Positions 50,939 to 60,285 of a stretch of DNA of 64,000 bases are shown here, in pieces. The notes under the pieces were generated by a model. The model made no database searches, was not told the origin of the DNA, and worked only from the letters and a program-made list of their open reading frames with translations. The first letter of the stretch is position 1; each line of letters opens with the position of its first letter. The position numbers were made by a program, and so were the translations under genes. Location of the stretch: NCBI RefSeq assembly GCF_017312485.1, contig NZ_BMBA01000001.1, forward strand, positions 1,564,396 to 1,628,395, in the 5' to 3' direction. The stretch comes from Clostridium zeae (GTDB taxonomy: Bacteria; Bacillota; Clostridia; Clostridiales; Clostridiaceae).

Positions 50939-51121
50939 ATGGCTCAAAAAGTATTAATACCAGAATCTAAAAACGGCTTATCTAAATTCAAATATGAAGT
51001 AGCTAATGAATTAGGGGTTCAATTTTCAGACTATAATGGAACCGTTTCTGCTAACCAATGTGGTAAAGTTGGTGGAGAAATGGTAAAAAGAATGATTGAA
51101 CAGTATGAGAAGAGTTTATAG
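50939..51121 (+). CDS. Small acid-soluble spore protein, alpha/beta type
   Basis: 60-aa DNA-binding spore core protein. It shows the family pattern: ESKNGLSKFKYEVANELGVQ with the germination-protease-like cleavage site region, and GTVSANQCGKVGGEMVKRMIEQYE. It marks the organism as spore-forming. A cysteine in the C-terminal motif is unusual, since these proteins rarely have one. AGGAGG site 8 nt upstream. Probably under the forespore sigma factor, but I could not place a convincing promoter. Confidence 0.93.
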   Translation: MAQKVLIPESKNGLSKFKYEVANELGVQFSDYNGTVSANQCGKVGGEMVKRMIEQYEKSL

Positions 51122-51130
51122 TTTTTCCAC

Positions 51131-51167
51131 ACAAAAAAAGGGATACGATATTTCGTACCCCTTTTTA
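51131..51167. terminator. Bidirectional terminator between spore protein and recJ-like genes
   Basis: Stem GGGATACGA/TCGTACCCC (51140-51161 area) flanked by A7 and T5 runs. In the minus-strand RNA the one mismatch becomes G-U, so it works best for the recJ-like gene, but it can serve both convergent genes. Confidence 0.85.
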
Positions 51168-52943
51168 GCATAGTCTAATACTTTTAATTATGGCTTGAAT
51201 ACTTCTATTACCGTTATACTCATTTATAGACGGATAAAAAAGAAAATCCATTTTAAAGTTACAAAATGAAGTATCTAAAACGTTAAGAAATTCATTTTCT
51301 CCATATTTATCTATGAATTGTTCTTTAAATTCTTCATATTTATTGAAGCAAATTCCGTCCATACTATAATTGCTACCTAGCATCTTAAATCTAAACTTTA
51401 ATATATTTTTTTCTTTCCCTATAGCCCATATTCTAATAGTTTCCACAGACTTTTCTCCAAACAAAGGAGTATTATTTCCTTTTCCAAATGGCTCAAGCTT
51501 CTCTAATTCATCTACAACCTGTTCATTTACATATGCTAAAGGAAGTCGTAAGTCTATTCTAACCTTTGGAACTATATCTTCATCCTTTAGATTACAGCCT
51601 TCTAGCAACTTTTCTCTAAGTTTAGGTATATTTTCTTCTTTAACAGACAATCCTGCCGCCATTGGATGGCCGCCAAACTTATCTAATAATTCCTTACAAT
51701 TAGATAATTCCTCAAACATATTATATTCTTCTATAGACCGTGCTGAACCTTTAGCCATTTCTTTTCCTTGTGTCAAAATCAAAGCTGGAACATTATATTT
51801 TTCTCTAATTCTACCAGCTACAATCCCCGCAATACTTTCATGAATTGTATTATTATAAACTACTAACACCTTATCTTTTTCCATATGATTTCTTACAATT
51901 TGCTCTTCAATTAGTTCGACACTCTCAGTAGTCATTTCTTGTCTTCTTTGATTTAATTCATGTAGTTCTTTTGCAAGTTCAGATGCTCTATCATTCTCAT
52001 TTGTAATAAGCAGTTCAACGGATAAATCTGCGGTTTCTAATCTACCAGTAGCATTTACGCAAGGTCCAATTACAAATCCAAGATGATATGCACCTACTAC
52101 TTTACCCTCTAGATTAGTTTGCTTCATCAATGCTTTTAAGCCTATATTTTTAGTATTATTAATCCTTTTTAAACCTTCTTTTACTAGTATTCTATTTTCA
52201 TCTACTAAATCCACTACATCGCATACAGTAGCTATAGCCGCAAATTCAAGTAAATCATAAACCTTATCCTTTGAAATCCCTAAAGCTTCATACAAACACT
52301 GAACTAATTTAAAAGCTACCCCTGCACCACATAACTTCTTAAAGGGATACTGACAATCACTTCTTTTAGGATTTACGACTGCATCTGCATTAGGGAACTT
52401 CTCAATAATACTCCCATCTTCCTCCTTAAAAATAGGAATATCATGGTGATCAGTTATTATTACATCCATACCTAAAGCTTTAGCTAAATCAACCTGCTCA
52501 AAAGCAGCAATTCCATTATCACAGGTCAATATTAACTCGTATCCTTCTTCCTTTAACTTTTTTATTCTATTGCTATTCATTCCATAACCTTCGTCTTCTC
52601 GATTAGGAATATAATAACTGTAGTTTGCATTGCAATTCTTTAAAGCATTATTTAGAATTACAGTACTGTTAACTCCATCACAATCATAATCTCCATATAT
52701 TATAATTTTTCTATTATTCTCAATAGCATGCTTTATCATAGCTACTGCCTTATCCATATCTTTCATAAGGTGCGCATCATACAATTCATTTATCTCGCCA
52801 TATAGAAATTTCTCAGCTAGCTTTACATTAGTTAGATCTCTATTTACCAACAATCTTGCAGTGAATTGGCTTATATTTAATTCCTTTATAAGCTTATTTG
52901 CATCTGCAACTCCTTTGTTTATCAAAAGCCAATTTTCACTCAT
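51165..52943 (-). CDS. recJ: RecJ-like DHH-family single-strand DNA exonuclease
   Basis: 592-aa phosphoesterase for recombination and repair. Metal-binding motifs are present: YGDYDCDGVNST, CDNGIAAFEQ and TDHHDIP, followed by VNPKRSDCQYPF. A DHHA1 domain carries GGHPMAAG. An OB-like C-terminal part ends near position 590. Length matches the shorter Firmicute RecJ. It forms a likely operon with the peptidase gene upstream (13 nt gap). Confidence 0.92.
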   Translation of the reverse strand: MSENWLLINKGVADANKLIKELNISQFTARLLVNRDLTNVKLAEKFLYGEINELYDAHLMKDMDKAVAMIKHAIENNRKIIIYGDYDCDGVNSTVILNNALKNCNANYSYYIPNREDEGYGMNSNRIKKLKEEGYELILTCDNGIAAFEQVDLAKALGMDVIITDHHDIPIFKEEDGSIIEKFPNADAVVNPKRSDCQYPFKKLCGAGVAFKLVQCLYEALGISKDKVYDLLEFAAIATVCDVVDLVDENRILVKEGLKRINNTKNIGLKALMKQTNLEGKVVGAYHLGFVIGPCVNATGRLETADLSVELLITNENDRASELAKELHELNQRRQEMTTESVELIEEQIVRNHMEKDKVLVVYNNTIHESIAGIVAGRIREKYNVPALILTQGKEMAKGSARSIEEYNMFEELSNCKELLDKFGGHPMAAGLSVKEENIPKLREKLLEGCNLKDEDIVPKVRIDLRLPLAYVNEQVVDELEKLEPFGKGNNTPLFGEKSVETIRIWAIGKEKNILKFRFKMLGSNYSMDGICFNKYEEFKEQFIDKYGENEFLNVLDTSFCNFKMDFLFYPSINEYNGNRSIQAIIKSIRLC

Positions 52944-52956
52944 ATATATATCTCCA

Positions 52957-54168
52957 TCACCAAAGTACTTGTTTTGAAGGGTTTACAAATACTTTTTTCA
53001 TCACGCTAATTATATCTTTCTTATTAATCTCGTATTCAAATTCCAATTCATCAAAAACCATTTTACCTTTTTTGTACATAAGCTCGTAGATTGTAAGTCT
53101 ATTTGCTAATACAATACTCTTTTCTAAGTCTAGTGCACGTTTAAGTTTCAATCTCTTTATTAAATAATTAATATCTTCTTGCGTTAGCATCTGAAAATCG
53201 TTAATCGCATTATCAACAAGTAAATCTATAATATTAAGACATTTATCAACACTATTTTTAGATGTACTGCAATTAATAGAAATCAACTTTATATTTAATT
53301 CATTTTTCACAGTGCTGAATATCTCATAGGCTAATCCGCTTTTTGTTCTAACCTTATCAAACAATCTAGAACTTACGCCTTCACCAAACCACATATTAAA
53401 TATTCTAAGAGCTTCTACTTCTTTTGTATCTAACATGCTTATATCATATATATACTGTATTTTTGCCCCATCAAAACCACTGACCTCCTTGTAGTGAATC
53501 CCTGATTTTATAGACTCATCACTAGCTATTTGTTTACTATATCTTCCTTCAAAACTTGAGAACAAGCTATTAACTACCGATTTTACGTTATCAAAAGAAA
53601 TACTTGTAACCACTGAAATCACACAATTTTCCGGTACATAATATTTTTTGTAGAAGTTCTTTAAATCATCTATATTAATTTCTTTTATTGAGTCTTCAGT
53701 GCCAATGATAATATCTTTTAACCTTTTTCCTTCATATGAATTATAAAACAATTCATCTTCACAAAACTGGCTAAAATCTTCCTTCCATTCATTAAATTCT
53801 TGTAATATTACATCCATCTCTTCTTTAAATCCAACCTCACTTAAAGTAGGATTTAGTATTATATCCGAATATAAAGAGAAAGCTTCAACAAAATCTTCAT
53901 TAGAGGAAGTTCCGTAATAAATACAATAGGGGAAATTTGTCATAGCATTATTAAATCCAAAAAGTCTATCACACTTTAAATTAATTTCATCTTCATCTAG
54001 CGTAGTCGTTCCTTTAAACAGCATATGTTCAAGCGCATGTGCAGTTCCAAGCTTGAAATTCACTTCTGCATTAGCACCAGCTTCAAACCCGATACAAAAT
54101 GAGGTTACGTACGACTCTCTATGTTCATATAAGAGTCTAACTCCATTATTTAAAACAAGCTTTTCCAT
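52957..54168 (-). CDS. M16 family zinc peptidase
   Basis: About 403 aa, pitrilysin/processing-peptidase type. The inverted zinc motif HALEHMLFKGT carries His-x-x-Glu-His near residue 46, with a downstream Glu in the expected helix. A C-terminal inactive half resembles the second M16 domain. The ATG at 54168 fits the GGAGG site better than TTG at 54180. Substrate unknown. Confidence 0.88.
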   Translation of the reverse strand: MEKLVLNNGVRLLYEHRESYVTSFCIGFEAGANAEVNFKLGTAHALEHMLFKGTTTLDEDEINLKCDRLFGFNNAMTNFPYCIYYGTSSNEDFVEAFSLYSDIILNPTLSEVGFKEEMDVILQEFNEWKEDFSQFCEDELFYNSYEGKRLKDIIIGTEDSIKEINIDDLKNFYKKYYVPENCVISVVTSISFDNVKSVVNSLFSSFEGRYSKQIASDESIKSGIHYKEVSGFDGAKIQYIYDISMLDTKEVEALRIFNMWFGEGVSSRLFDKVRTKSGLAYEIFSTVKNELNIKLISINCSTSKNSVDKCLNIIDLLVDNAINDFQMLTQEDINYLIKRLKLKRALDLEKSIVLANRLTIYELMYKKGKMVFDELEFEYEINKKDIISVMKKVFVNPSKQVLW

Positions 54169-54189
54169 AAAAACCTCCAAAAGAAAATT

Positions 54190-54220
54190 TAAAAGTTCCT
54201 AGAGGATCCCCTCTAGGAAC
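54190..54220 (-). terminator. Terminator of the DJ-1/PfpI gene
   Basis: Arms GTTCCTAGAG (54195-54204) and CTCTAGGAAC (54211-54220) with a 6-nt loop, followed on the minus strand by TTTTAAATTTTC. Confidence 0.88.
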
Positions 54221-54225
54221 AAATA

Positions 54226-54786
54226 CTATTTGTTAAGTAAAAAATTGAACATCATACCTTCTTTTAAATCATTAGCTTCTTGTTCATACCCTAGTTTCTC
54301 TAGTAGTTTAAATGCAAAAGGTAATGTTGTAGCTGGACCTCTACTTGTTATTATATTTCCATCTACCACAACTAGCTCATCTTTATAAATACAGTGCTCT
54401 AATTGCTTATCAAAAGACGGATATGAAGTTAATAACTTACCGTCAATTATTCCTGCTTTAGCTAAGACTATTGGTGCTGCACAAATTGCTGCAACGATTT
54501 TTCCCGAAGCATAATAATCCTTAACAAGCTCAATAACTCTTAAGTTTTCTTTAAGATTAGAAGCTCCCGGCATACCTCCTGGCAAAACTATAGCATCATA
54601 GCTATTTAATTCTTCACTTTCTAAAGTTATATCTGCCAATACTAATATATCATGAGATCCAGATACCTCTTTATCTTTAATGCTGCATGTTTGACACTCT
54701 ACATTTGCTCTTCTAAGCACGTCAACTACAGTAAGCGCTTCAATTTCTTCAAAGCCTTCCGCTAGTAATACCAATACCTTTTTCAT
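54226..54786 (-). CDS. DJ-1/PfpI family protein
   Basis: 186-aa class I glutamine-amidotransferase-like protein. Nucleophile Cys in AAICAAPIVLAKAGI; conserved Glu in LLAEGFEEIEALTVVDVL; GGMPGASNLK and SRGPATTLPFAFKLLE are typical of the YajL/ThiJ branch. Likely protein repair or stress-related; substrate not decided by sequence. It lies 15 nt after parC. Confidence 0.9.
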   Translation of the reverse strand: MKKVLVLLAEGFEEIEALTVVDVLRRANVECQTCSIKDKEVSGSHDILVLADITLESEELNSYDAIVLPGGMPGASNLKENLRVIELVKDYYASGKIVAAICAAPIVLAKAGIIDGKLLTSYPSFDKQLEHCIYKDELVVVDGNIITSRGPATTLPFAFKLLEKLGYEQEANDLKEGMMFNFLLNK

Positions 54787-54801
54787 ATAACCTCTAACCT
54801 C

Positions 54802-57732
54802 CTATTTAAGTTGCACTTCTTTTATATAATCATTTTGCAGTACAACAATTAGACAATTCCCTCTACCAGCTCTATTTTGTGTCTTGATTTCCTCTAACAT
54901 AATTTCCTTTTTGTCACCATTATTTGAAACTAAAATAACTTTCTCTGCTGCTACCATTTCTGCTGCAATTTCATTATAACTCTTGTTATTTTTACTTTCA
55001 ATAACCGACTTTAACACTGATCCAAAAACAACTGAGTCATCTTCCTTCAAACTTATCCCTGTTACTCCAGAAGCAACTCTTCCCATAGGTGAAACATTTT
55101 CTTCAGAGAACTTTATAACCATACCCTTCTTAGTTGCCATTAGAATGTCTGCATTACCTATGTTTTTATACACCTTAACTGCAACTACTTCATCATCATT
55201 ATTTTTCAACTTGTATGCTACTTGGCTACTGCTATTTCCTTCAAACTCTTTCATTATCGTTTTCTTTACTAGTCCATTCTTTGTAAAGAACATTACAGAC
55301 TTTTCTTCATTAAAATCTTTTTCAGAGCTCAAACTTAATACCACTTCATCATCACTAAATCCATCTACTAACATTCTTATATTTATCTCATCTGAAATGG
55401 TTTGTATTAAATAGCTTGGAATTTTGTACATATTACCTTTTGATGTAAATATCAAAATTTGCTCATTTGAAAGTGTAGCAGTCTTCATAAAGACGTCTTT
55501 TAATGCCTTCTTATATATTTTCATATTTCCTTTTTTATTTACACCAACTATAAAATCAGCAAAATTATATTCATCTATGTACTCTATTCTTACAACTTCG
55601 TCTTCTTGACTTATAGGACTCAAAGGAATTCCTATTATATTTCTATCAACAAGCTCCAATTCAGGTTCTTCAACTTGAAAGTCCAAACCTAACTTTGTTT
55701 TCAAATGTATAAACTTAGCTTCTTTTTCAAAATCTATTAATCTTACATCTACTAGCTTTTCATTTTCCTTTAATCTAATAGCCAAAAGTTTAGAGTATGC
55801 AGTTACAAATTTGTCCATAGCAGTCTTCTTTATAACTGCTTTCGAAGTTATAAATTCAAAACATTTATTTGGCATAAAGTTGTCTACTGATAAAGCCATT
55901 ATTATCTTTTCTTCATCTATAGATAATACCTTTATAATTTCATCAATTCTTTCTCCCTTATCCTTCCACTTGTACTCTGGTATAAGGTTACACTTAGCTT
56001 GATACATATTACCCTTATCAGTGAAAAATAATATATTATCCTTCGTGTTAGAACTGAAACAATACTTAAGGTAATCTCCTTCTCTATATTCAATATCTTC
56101 TGGATTTGAATTTGATCTATTGTAAGATTTTAAAGGCACTCTCTTTATAAATCCATCATTTGATAGGGTTAGCATAACATCTTCAGCTATTATAAGTTCC
56201 TCTATATCTATTTTAGCTTCACTATCATCTTCTATCACTGCAGTTCTTCTAGCACTAGCAAATTTATCCGTAACTTCTTTTAATTCTTCTTTTACTACCT
56301 TTAAAAGTTCTTTTTCGTCACTTAATATTTTTCTTAATCTCTTTATAATCCTATCTAGTTCCTTATGTTCCTTTTGGAACTCTTTTATTTCAAGGCCCGT
56401 CAATCTATAAAGCATTAATTCCAATATAGCTTCAGCTTGAATCTCGCTAAATCCAAATCTGTCTATTAGATTTATAGATGCATCTTTTTTAGATTTAGAA
56501 GCTCTAATTGTTTCGATTATTTGATCCATTATATCGATAGCCTTTATAAAGCCTTCTACGATATGAAATCTCTTTTCTGCTACTTCTAATTCTCTTATAG
56601 TTCGTTTTGTAACAATATCCTTTTGATGGTTAACATAATGCCCTATTATAGTCTTTAGTCCCATTGTTTCAGGTTTACCGTCTGCAAGAGCAACCATATT
56701 AAAGCTTATATTGCACTGAAGGTCTGTCTTTTTAAATAAATATTTTAATACTTTATCAGCAATATTTTCATCAGCATTTTTCCTTAGTTCAATTACAGCC
56801 CTGATACCTGTTCTATCAGATTCATCCCTTATATCTGTTATAGCTTCTAAAGCTTTAGCATGCCTCTTATCTCCTGTCATCTCAGAAATAAGCTGAAGAA
56901 GCTTAGCCTTATTTCTTCTATATGGAAACTCAGTTATAACAATGCCTAATCTCCCATTTTCTAGCTTCTCGATACTTGTCTTAGCTCTTAATGTAACTTT
57001 TCCTTCACCAGTTTCATAAGCAGAAAGCATAGAATTTTTGCCTATTAATATGCCACCAGTTGGAAGGTCAGGTCCTTTTATAAAGTTCATTAATTCTTTT
57101 GTTGTTATTTCTGGATTTTCTATATAAGCCAAAACTCCATCTGAAACCTCTTTTAGATTATGAGGTGGTATATTTGTAGCAAGACCAACAGCTATCCCGA
57201 AAGCTCCGTTCACTAAAAGATTTGGGTATCTACTAGGTAAAACCTTAGGCTCCAATTCAGTGTCAGAATAGTTAGGAACCATCTCAACTATTCCCTTATC
57301 TATATCTCTAATCATTTCCATAGCAATAGGTGCAAGTCTCGCTTCTGTATATCTCATAGCAGCTGCACTATCACCATCAATTGATCCCCAGTTTCCATGT
57401 CCATCTATCAATGGTTCTCTAGTAGTAAAGTTTTGAGCCAAAATTACCATTGATTCATAAACAGAAGAATCACCGTGTGGGTGAAATTTACCTAAAATAT
57501 CTCCAACTATTCTTGCAGATTTATAGTATGGCTTATCAGGGAAAGCTCTTAGAAGGTACGCTCCGTAAAGAATTCTTCTATGAACTGGTTTTAATCCATC
57601 TCTTACGTCCGGTAATGCTCTATCCTTAGCTACCTCAACTGCATAAGGCAGGTAGTTATCAGGCATTGCCTCTTCTATAGCTATAGGAATTATATTATTA
57701 TCCTTAGGAATCGCTTCATTCTTTTTCGCCAT
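54802..57732 (-). CDS. parC: DNA topoisomerase IV subunit A-like (ParC)
   Basis: 976-aa DNA-cleaving subunit of a type II topoisomerase. It has the breakage domain with RALPDVRDGLKPVHRRILYG, GKFHPHGDSSVYESMV and the active-site Tyr in AAMRYTEARL. A coiled coil follows (about 400-490) and then a beta-pinwheel C-domain (about 500-976). It lacks a canonical GyrA box; the closest is QNRAGRGN at the C-terminus. This favours topoisomerase IV over gyrase. It is longer than typical ParC because of the C-terminal part. It pairs with parE 17 nt upstream. Confidence 0.88.
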   Translation of the reverse strand: MAKKNEAIPKDNNIIPIAIEEAMPDNYLPYAVEVAKDRALPDVRDGLKPVHRRILYGAYLLRAFPDKPYYKSARIVGDILGKFHPHGDSSVYESMVILAQNFTTREPLIDGHGNWGSIDGDSAAAMRYTEARLAPIAMEMIRDIDKGIVEMVPNYSDTELEPKVLPSRYPNLLVNGAFGIAVGLATNIPPHNLKEVSDGVLAYIENPEITTKELMNFIKGPDLPTGGILIGKNSMLSAYETGEGKVTLRAKTSIEKLENGRLGIVITEFPYRRNKAKLLQLISEMTGDKRHAKALEAITDIRDESDRTGIRAVIELRKNADENIADKVLKYLFKKTDLQCNISFNMVALADGKPETMGLKTIIGHYVNHQKDIVTKRTIRELEVAEKRFHIVEGFIKAIDIMDQIIETIRASKSKKDASINLIDRFGFSEIQAEAILELMLYRLTGLEIKEFQKEHKELDRIIKRLRKILSDEKELLKVVKEELKEVTDKFASARRTAVIEDDSEAKIDIEELIIAEDVMLTLSNDGFIKRVPLKSYNRSNSNPEDIEYREGDYLKYCFSSNTKDNILFFTDKGNMYQAKCNLIPEYKWKDKGERIDEIIKVLSIDEEKIIMALSVDNFMPNKCFEFITSKAVIKKTAMDKFVTAYSKLLAIRLKENEKLVDVRLIDFEKEAKFIHLKTKLGLDFQVEEPELELVDRNIIGIPLSPISQEDEVVRIEYIDEYNFADFIVGVNKKGNMKIYKKALKDVFMKTATLSNEQILIFTSKGNMYKIPSYLIQTISDEINIRMLVDGFSDDEVVLSLSSEKDFNEEKSVMFFTKNGLVKKTIMKEFEGNSSSQVAYKLKNNDDEVVAVKVYKNIGNADILMATKKGMVIKFSEENVSPMGRVASGVTGISLKEDDSVVFGSVLKSVIESKNNKSYNEIAAEMVAAEKVILVSNNGDKKEIMLEEIKTQNRAGRGNCLIVVLQNDYIKEVQLK

Positions 57733-57749
57733 TTAAATACTCCTCCTAT

Positions 57750-59705
57750 CTAAAACTCAGCATATTTATAAAGATATTTTTTACGTGGCTCAACAACATC
57801 CCCCATAAGTAAAGAGACCATTTTTTCAGCCTTAGCAGCATCATCTATATTAACCTGATAAAGGGTTCTTGTCTCCGGATTAAGTGTAGTGTCCCACAAC
57901 TGTTCTGGATTCATCTCTCCAAGTCCCTTATATCTTTGTATCAAAGCACCTTTTCCAATGGTTTTCTTTGCTTGCTCTAATTCTTCATCACTATAAGCAT
58001 ACTCAGAAACCTCGCCATTCTTAGTATTCTTATATACCTTGTAAAGTGGAGGTTGTGCAAGATATAGATGTCCATTGGCTATTAACGGTCTCATATACCT
58101 GTATATGTATGTCATCCACAAGGTTCTAATATGATATCCATCAACATCAGCATCACTCATTATTATAATCTTATCATATCTTAAATCTTTTTCTTTATAG
58201 TTATCTAAAGTTCCAGTACCTACTGCTGCATTAAATATTTTTAATTCTTCACTAGCAAGTACATTTTCTAGTTTTTGCTTCTCGGTGTTCATTATCTTTC
58301 CCTTTGAAGGCATTATAGTCTGAAATCTTCTGTCTCTAGCCTGTTTAGCAGAACCACCAGCAGAATCCCCTTCCACTACTATAAACTCAGTTTGAGTATT
58401 GTCCTTCAAAGTACAAACTGCTATTTTTCCAGCTAGAGGCGCAGCACCTTTTCCTATTTTTTTCTTTTCTGCTTCATTTATTTTTCTTATTTTCTCTCTT
58501 CTTGCAGCAGCATCAAGTGCATTATTAATTACAGCTGTAGCTGTTTCCTTGTTATCTTCAATCCATTCAGAAAATCTTATATATGCAAGTTCATTCATCA
58601 TAGTATAAGCTTCATTATTACCAAGCTTAGTTTTAGTTTGTCCTTCAAACATAGGATTAGATATCTTTATTCTTACAATTGCGGTCATGCCCTCTCTTAA
58701 GTCATCACCTTCGAATTCTTTATCTTTCTCTTTAATTAAGCCAAGCTTTTTAGCCCATTCTTTGTAGGCCCTTGTCATTCCTGTCTTAAATCCAGTTTCA
58801 TGAGTTCCAGCTTCAGTTGTAGGTATATTATTTACATAGCTGGCTATATACTCAGTGGACGAATCAGTAAACTGTATGCATGCTTCCCCATACATATTTA
58901 TCCCATCTATCTCTTTTTCACCTGAAAACAAGATCGGTTCTTGATGGATAGGTGTTTTACTTTCATTAAGATATTCTATAAAATCTAATAGACCTCTTTC
59001 TGAATAGTACTCTTTTATTACACTTTCTTCTTTTCTATCATCAATAAATTTAAGCTTTATTCCTTTATTCTGGAAAGCTAACTCTTTTAATCTTTCATCT
59101 ATTACATCGAATTTAAAATCTGTACTGGAAAAAATTTCATCATCAGGCATAAAGGTTACTTTAGTACCAGTCTTATCAGTCTCACCTATAATCTCTAACT
59201 TAGTTACAGGTGTACCCGGCATAAGCTTTTTTAATTGCTTATCCATTGCATACTCAAATCTTTGTCTGTATATCTTACCATTCTGATACACTTCTACTTC
59301 TAGCCATTTTGACAATGCGTTTACTACAGCAGCTCCAACTCCATGTAGACCTCCAGAAGTCTTATAGTTTTTATTATTGAACTTACCACCTGTATGAAGC
59401 TCAGTATATACCATCTCTACACCAGATTTTTTCTTAATAGGATGTATCCCTGTTGGAACACCTCTTCCATTATCAAGAACAGTTACACTTTTATCTTTAT
59501 TTAATAATACAATTGCTGTATCTCCAAACCCATTTGTTATTTCATCAATAGCATTATCAAGAACTTCCCATACACAATGATGCAGTCCTTTACTCCCAGT
59601 AGAACCTATATACATTCCAGGTCTTATCCTTACCGGTTCAAGTTTTTCAAGTGACGTAAGATCTGTAACATCATAACTGCTATTTAAAATTTCCTTTTCC
59701 ATCAT
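57750..59705 (-). CDS. parE: DNA topoisomerase IV subunit B-like (ParE)
   Basis: ATPase subunit partner of ParC. 651 aa with a GHKL domain (VRIRPGMYIGSTGSKGLHHC, VLDNAIDEI, DNGRGVPTGIH, TSGGLHGVGAAVVNALS), transducer domain, and TOPRIM region with VEGDSAGGSAKQ, PSKGKIMNTEK and IMSDADVDGYHIRTL. Two adjacent ATG (59705, 59702) are both plausible. The leader holds a sigma-A promoter with a LexA-like box. Confidence 0.9.
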   Translation of the reverse strand: MMEKEILNSSYDVTDLTSLEKLEPVRIRPGMYIGSTGSKGLHHCVWEVLDNAIDEITNGFGDTAIVLLNKDKSVTVLDNGRGVPTGIHPIKKKSGVEMVYTELHTGGKFNNKNYKTSGGLHGVGAAVVNALSKWLEVEVYQNGKIYRQRFEYAMDKQLKKLMPGTPVTKLEIIGETDKTGTKVTFMPDDEIFSSTDFKFDVIDERLKELAFQNKGIKLKFIDDRKEESVIKEYYSERGLLDFIEYLNESKTPIHQEPILFSGEKEIDGINMYGEACIQFTDSSTEYIASYVNNIPTTEAGTHETGFKTGMTRAYKEWAKKLGLIKEKDKEFEGDDLREGMTAIVRIKISNPMFEGQTKTKLGNNEAYTMMNELAYIRFSEWIEDNKETATAVINNALDAAARREKIRKINEAEKKKIGKGAAPLAGKIAVCTLKDNTQTEFIVVEGDSAGGSAKQARDRRFQTIMPSKGKIMNTEKQKLENVLASEELKIFNAAVGTGTLDNYKEKDLRYDKIIIMSDADVDGYHIRTLWMTYIYRYMRPLIANGHLYLAQPPLYKVYKNTKNGEVSEYAYSDEELEQAKKTIGKGALIQRYKGLGEMNPEQLWDTTLNPETRTLYQVNIDDAAKAEKMVSLLMGDVVEPRKKYLYKYAEF

Positions 59706-59894
59706 TCTCCTCCAAAGTAATTAATACCTATATAACACACTTTATATTATTCTTTCGTATCCTGTATTTCAATTCTTGAATTATAAGTACAGAATTTATG
59801 AATTCCCTAACTATAATCTAATAATAGTAGACTAGCGACTTCATTTTCGAGATTCAATCATGTCTACACAAAGATTTCAATTCCTCATTATCAA

Positions 59895-59923
59895 AGTATA
59901 AATACTTTAATAAATTATGTCAA
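59895..59923 (-). promoter_or_regulatory. Sigma-A promoter of parE-parC
   Basis: Minus strand TTGACA (59918-59923), 17-nt spacer, TATACT (59895-59900). Predicted start about 185 nt before parE. Confidence 0.8.
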
Positions 59924-59934
59924 ACATTTGTTCG
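59921..59934. promoter_or_regulatory. LexA-like SOS box overlapping the parE promoter
   Basis: Minus strand CGAAC-AAAT-GTTTG matches the Firmicute LexA consensus CGAAC-N4-GTTYG/C. It overlaps the -35 hexamer, an ideal repressor position. Confidence 0.55.
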
Positions 59935-60249
59935 CATATATCTATTCCATATTATTATTATAGATATACTACATCATGTAATTGTAATTAATATTTCAAC
60001 TATTATCAAGATAATTGTAATAATATTGAAATTTTATATATTTTTAAACCTCAATCCACCTTAAATTTCTATATATTATCAATTTTTTTATATATATTAC
60101 TTCCGTTTATATCTATATTTTAAAAGCTTCCTTAATAATGAGCTACTTCGAAAATATAATTCCAATAAATATCAGAGTTATCTTACATATAAGACCACAC
60201 TTAATTCAACCCATCAATAAAATAAGACTTTATTTAAACACATTAGTAA

Positions 60250-60281
60250 AACAAAATACCCAATGCTTAAGCATTGGGTAT
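60250..60281 (-). terminator. Terminator of the membrane glycosyltransferase gene
   Basis: Perfect 26-bp palindrome (60256-60281, arms ATACCCAATGCTT), followed on the minus strand by TTTGTTTTAC. It lies just past the stop codon. Confidence 0.9.
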
Positions 60282-60285
60282 CAAT

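Larger units (their letters stand above)
59706..60255. other. 580-bp intergenic region before parE
   Basis: Contains the parE promoter and LexA-like box (59895-59934) and the end of the glycosyltransferase unit. From about 59940 to 60250 I see AT-rich sequence without gene, repeat or strong structure. Confidence 0.5.
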
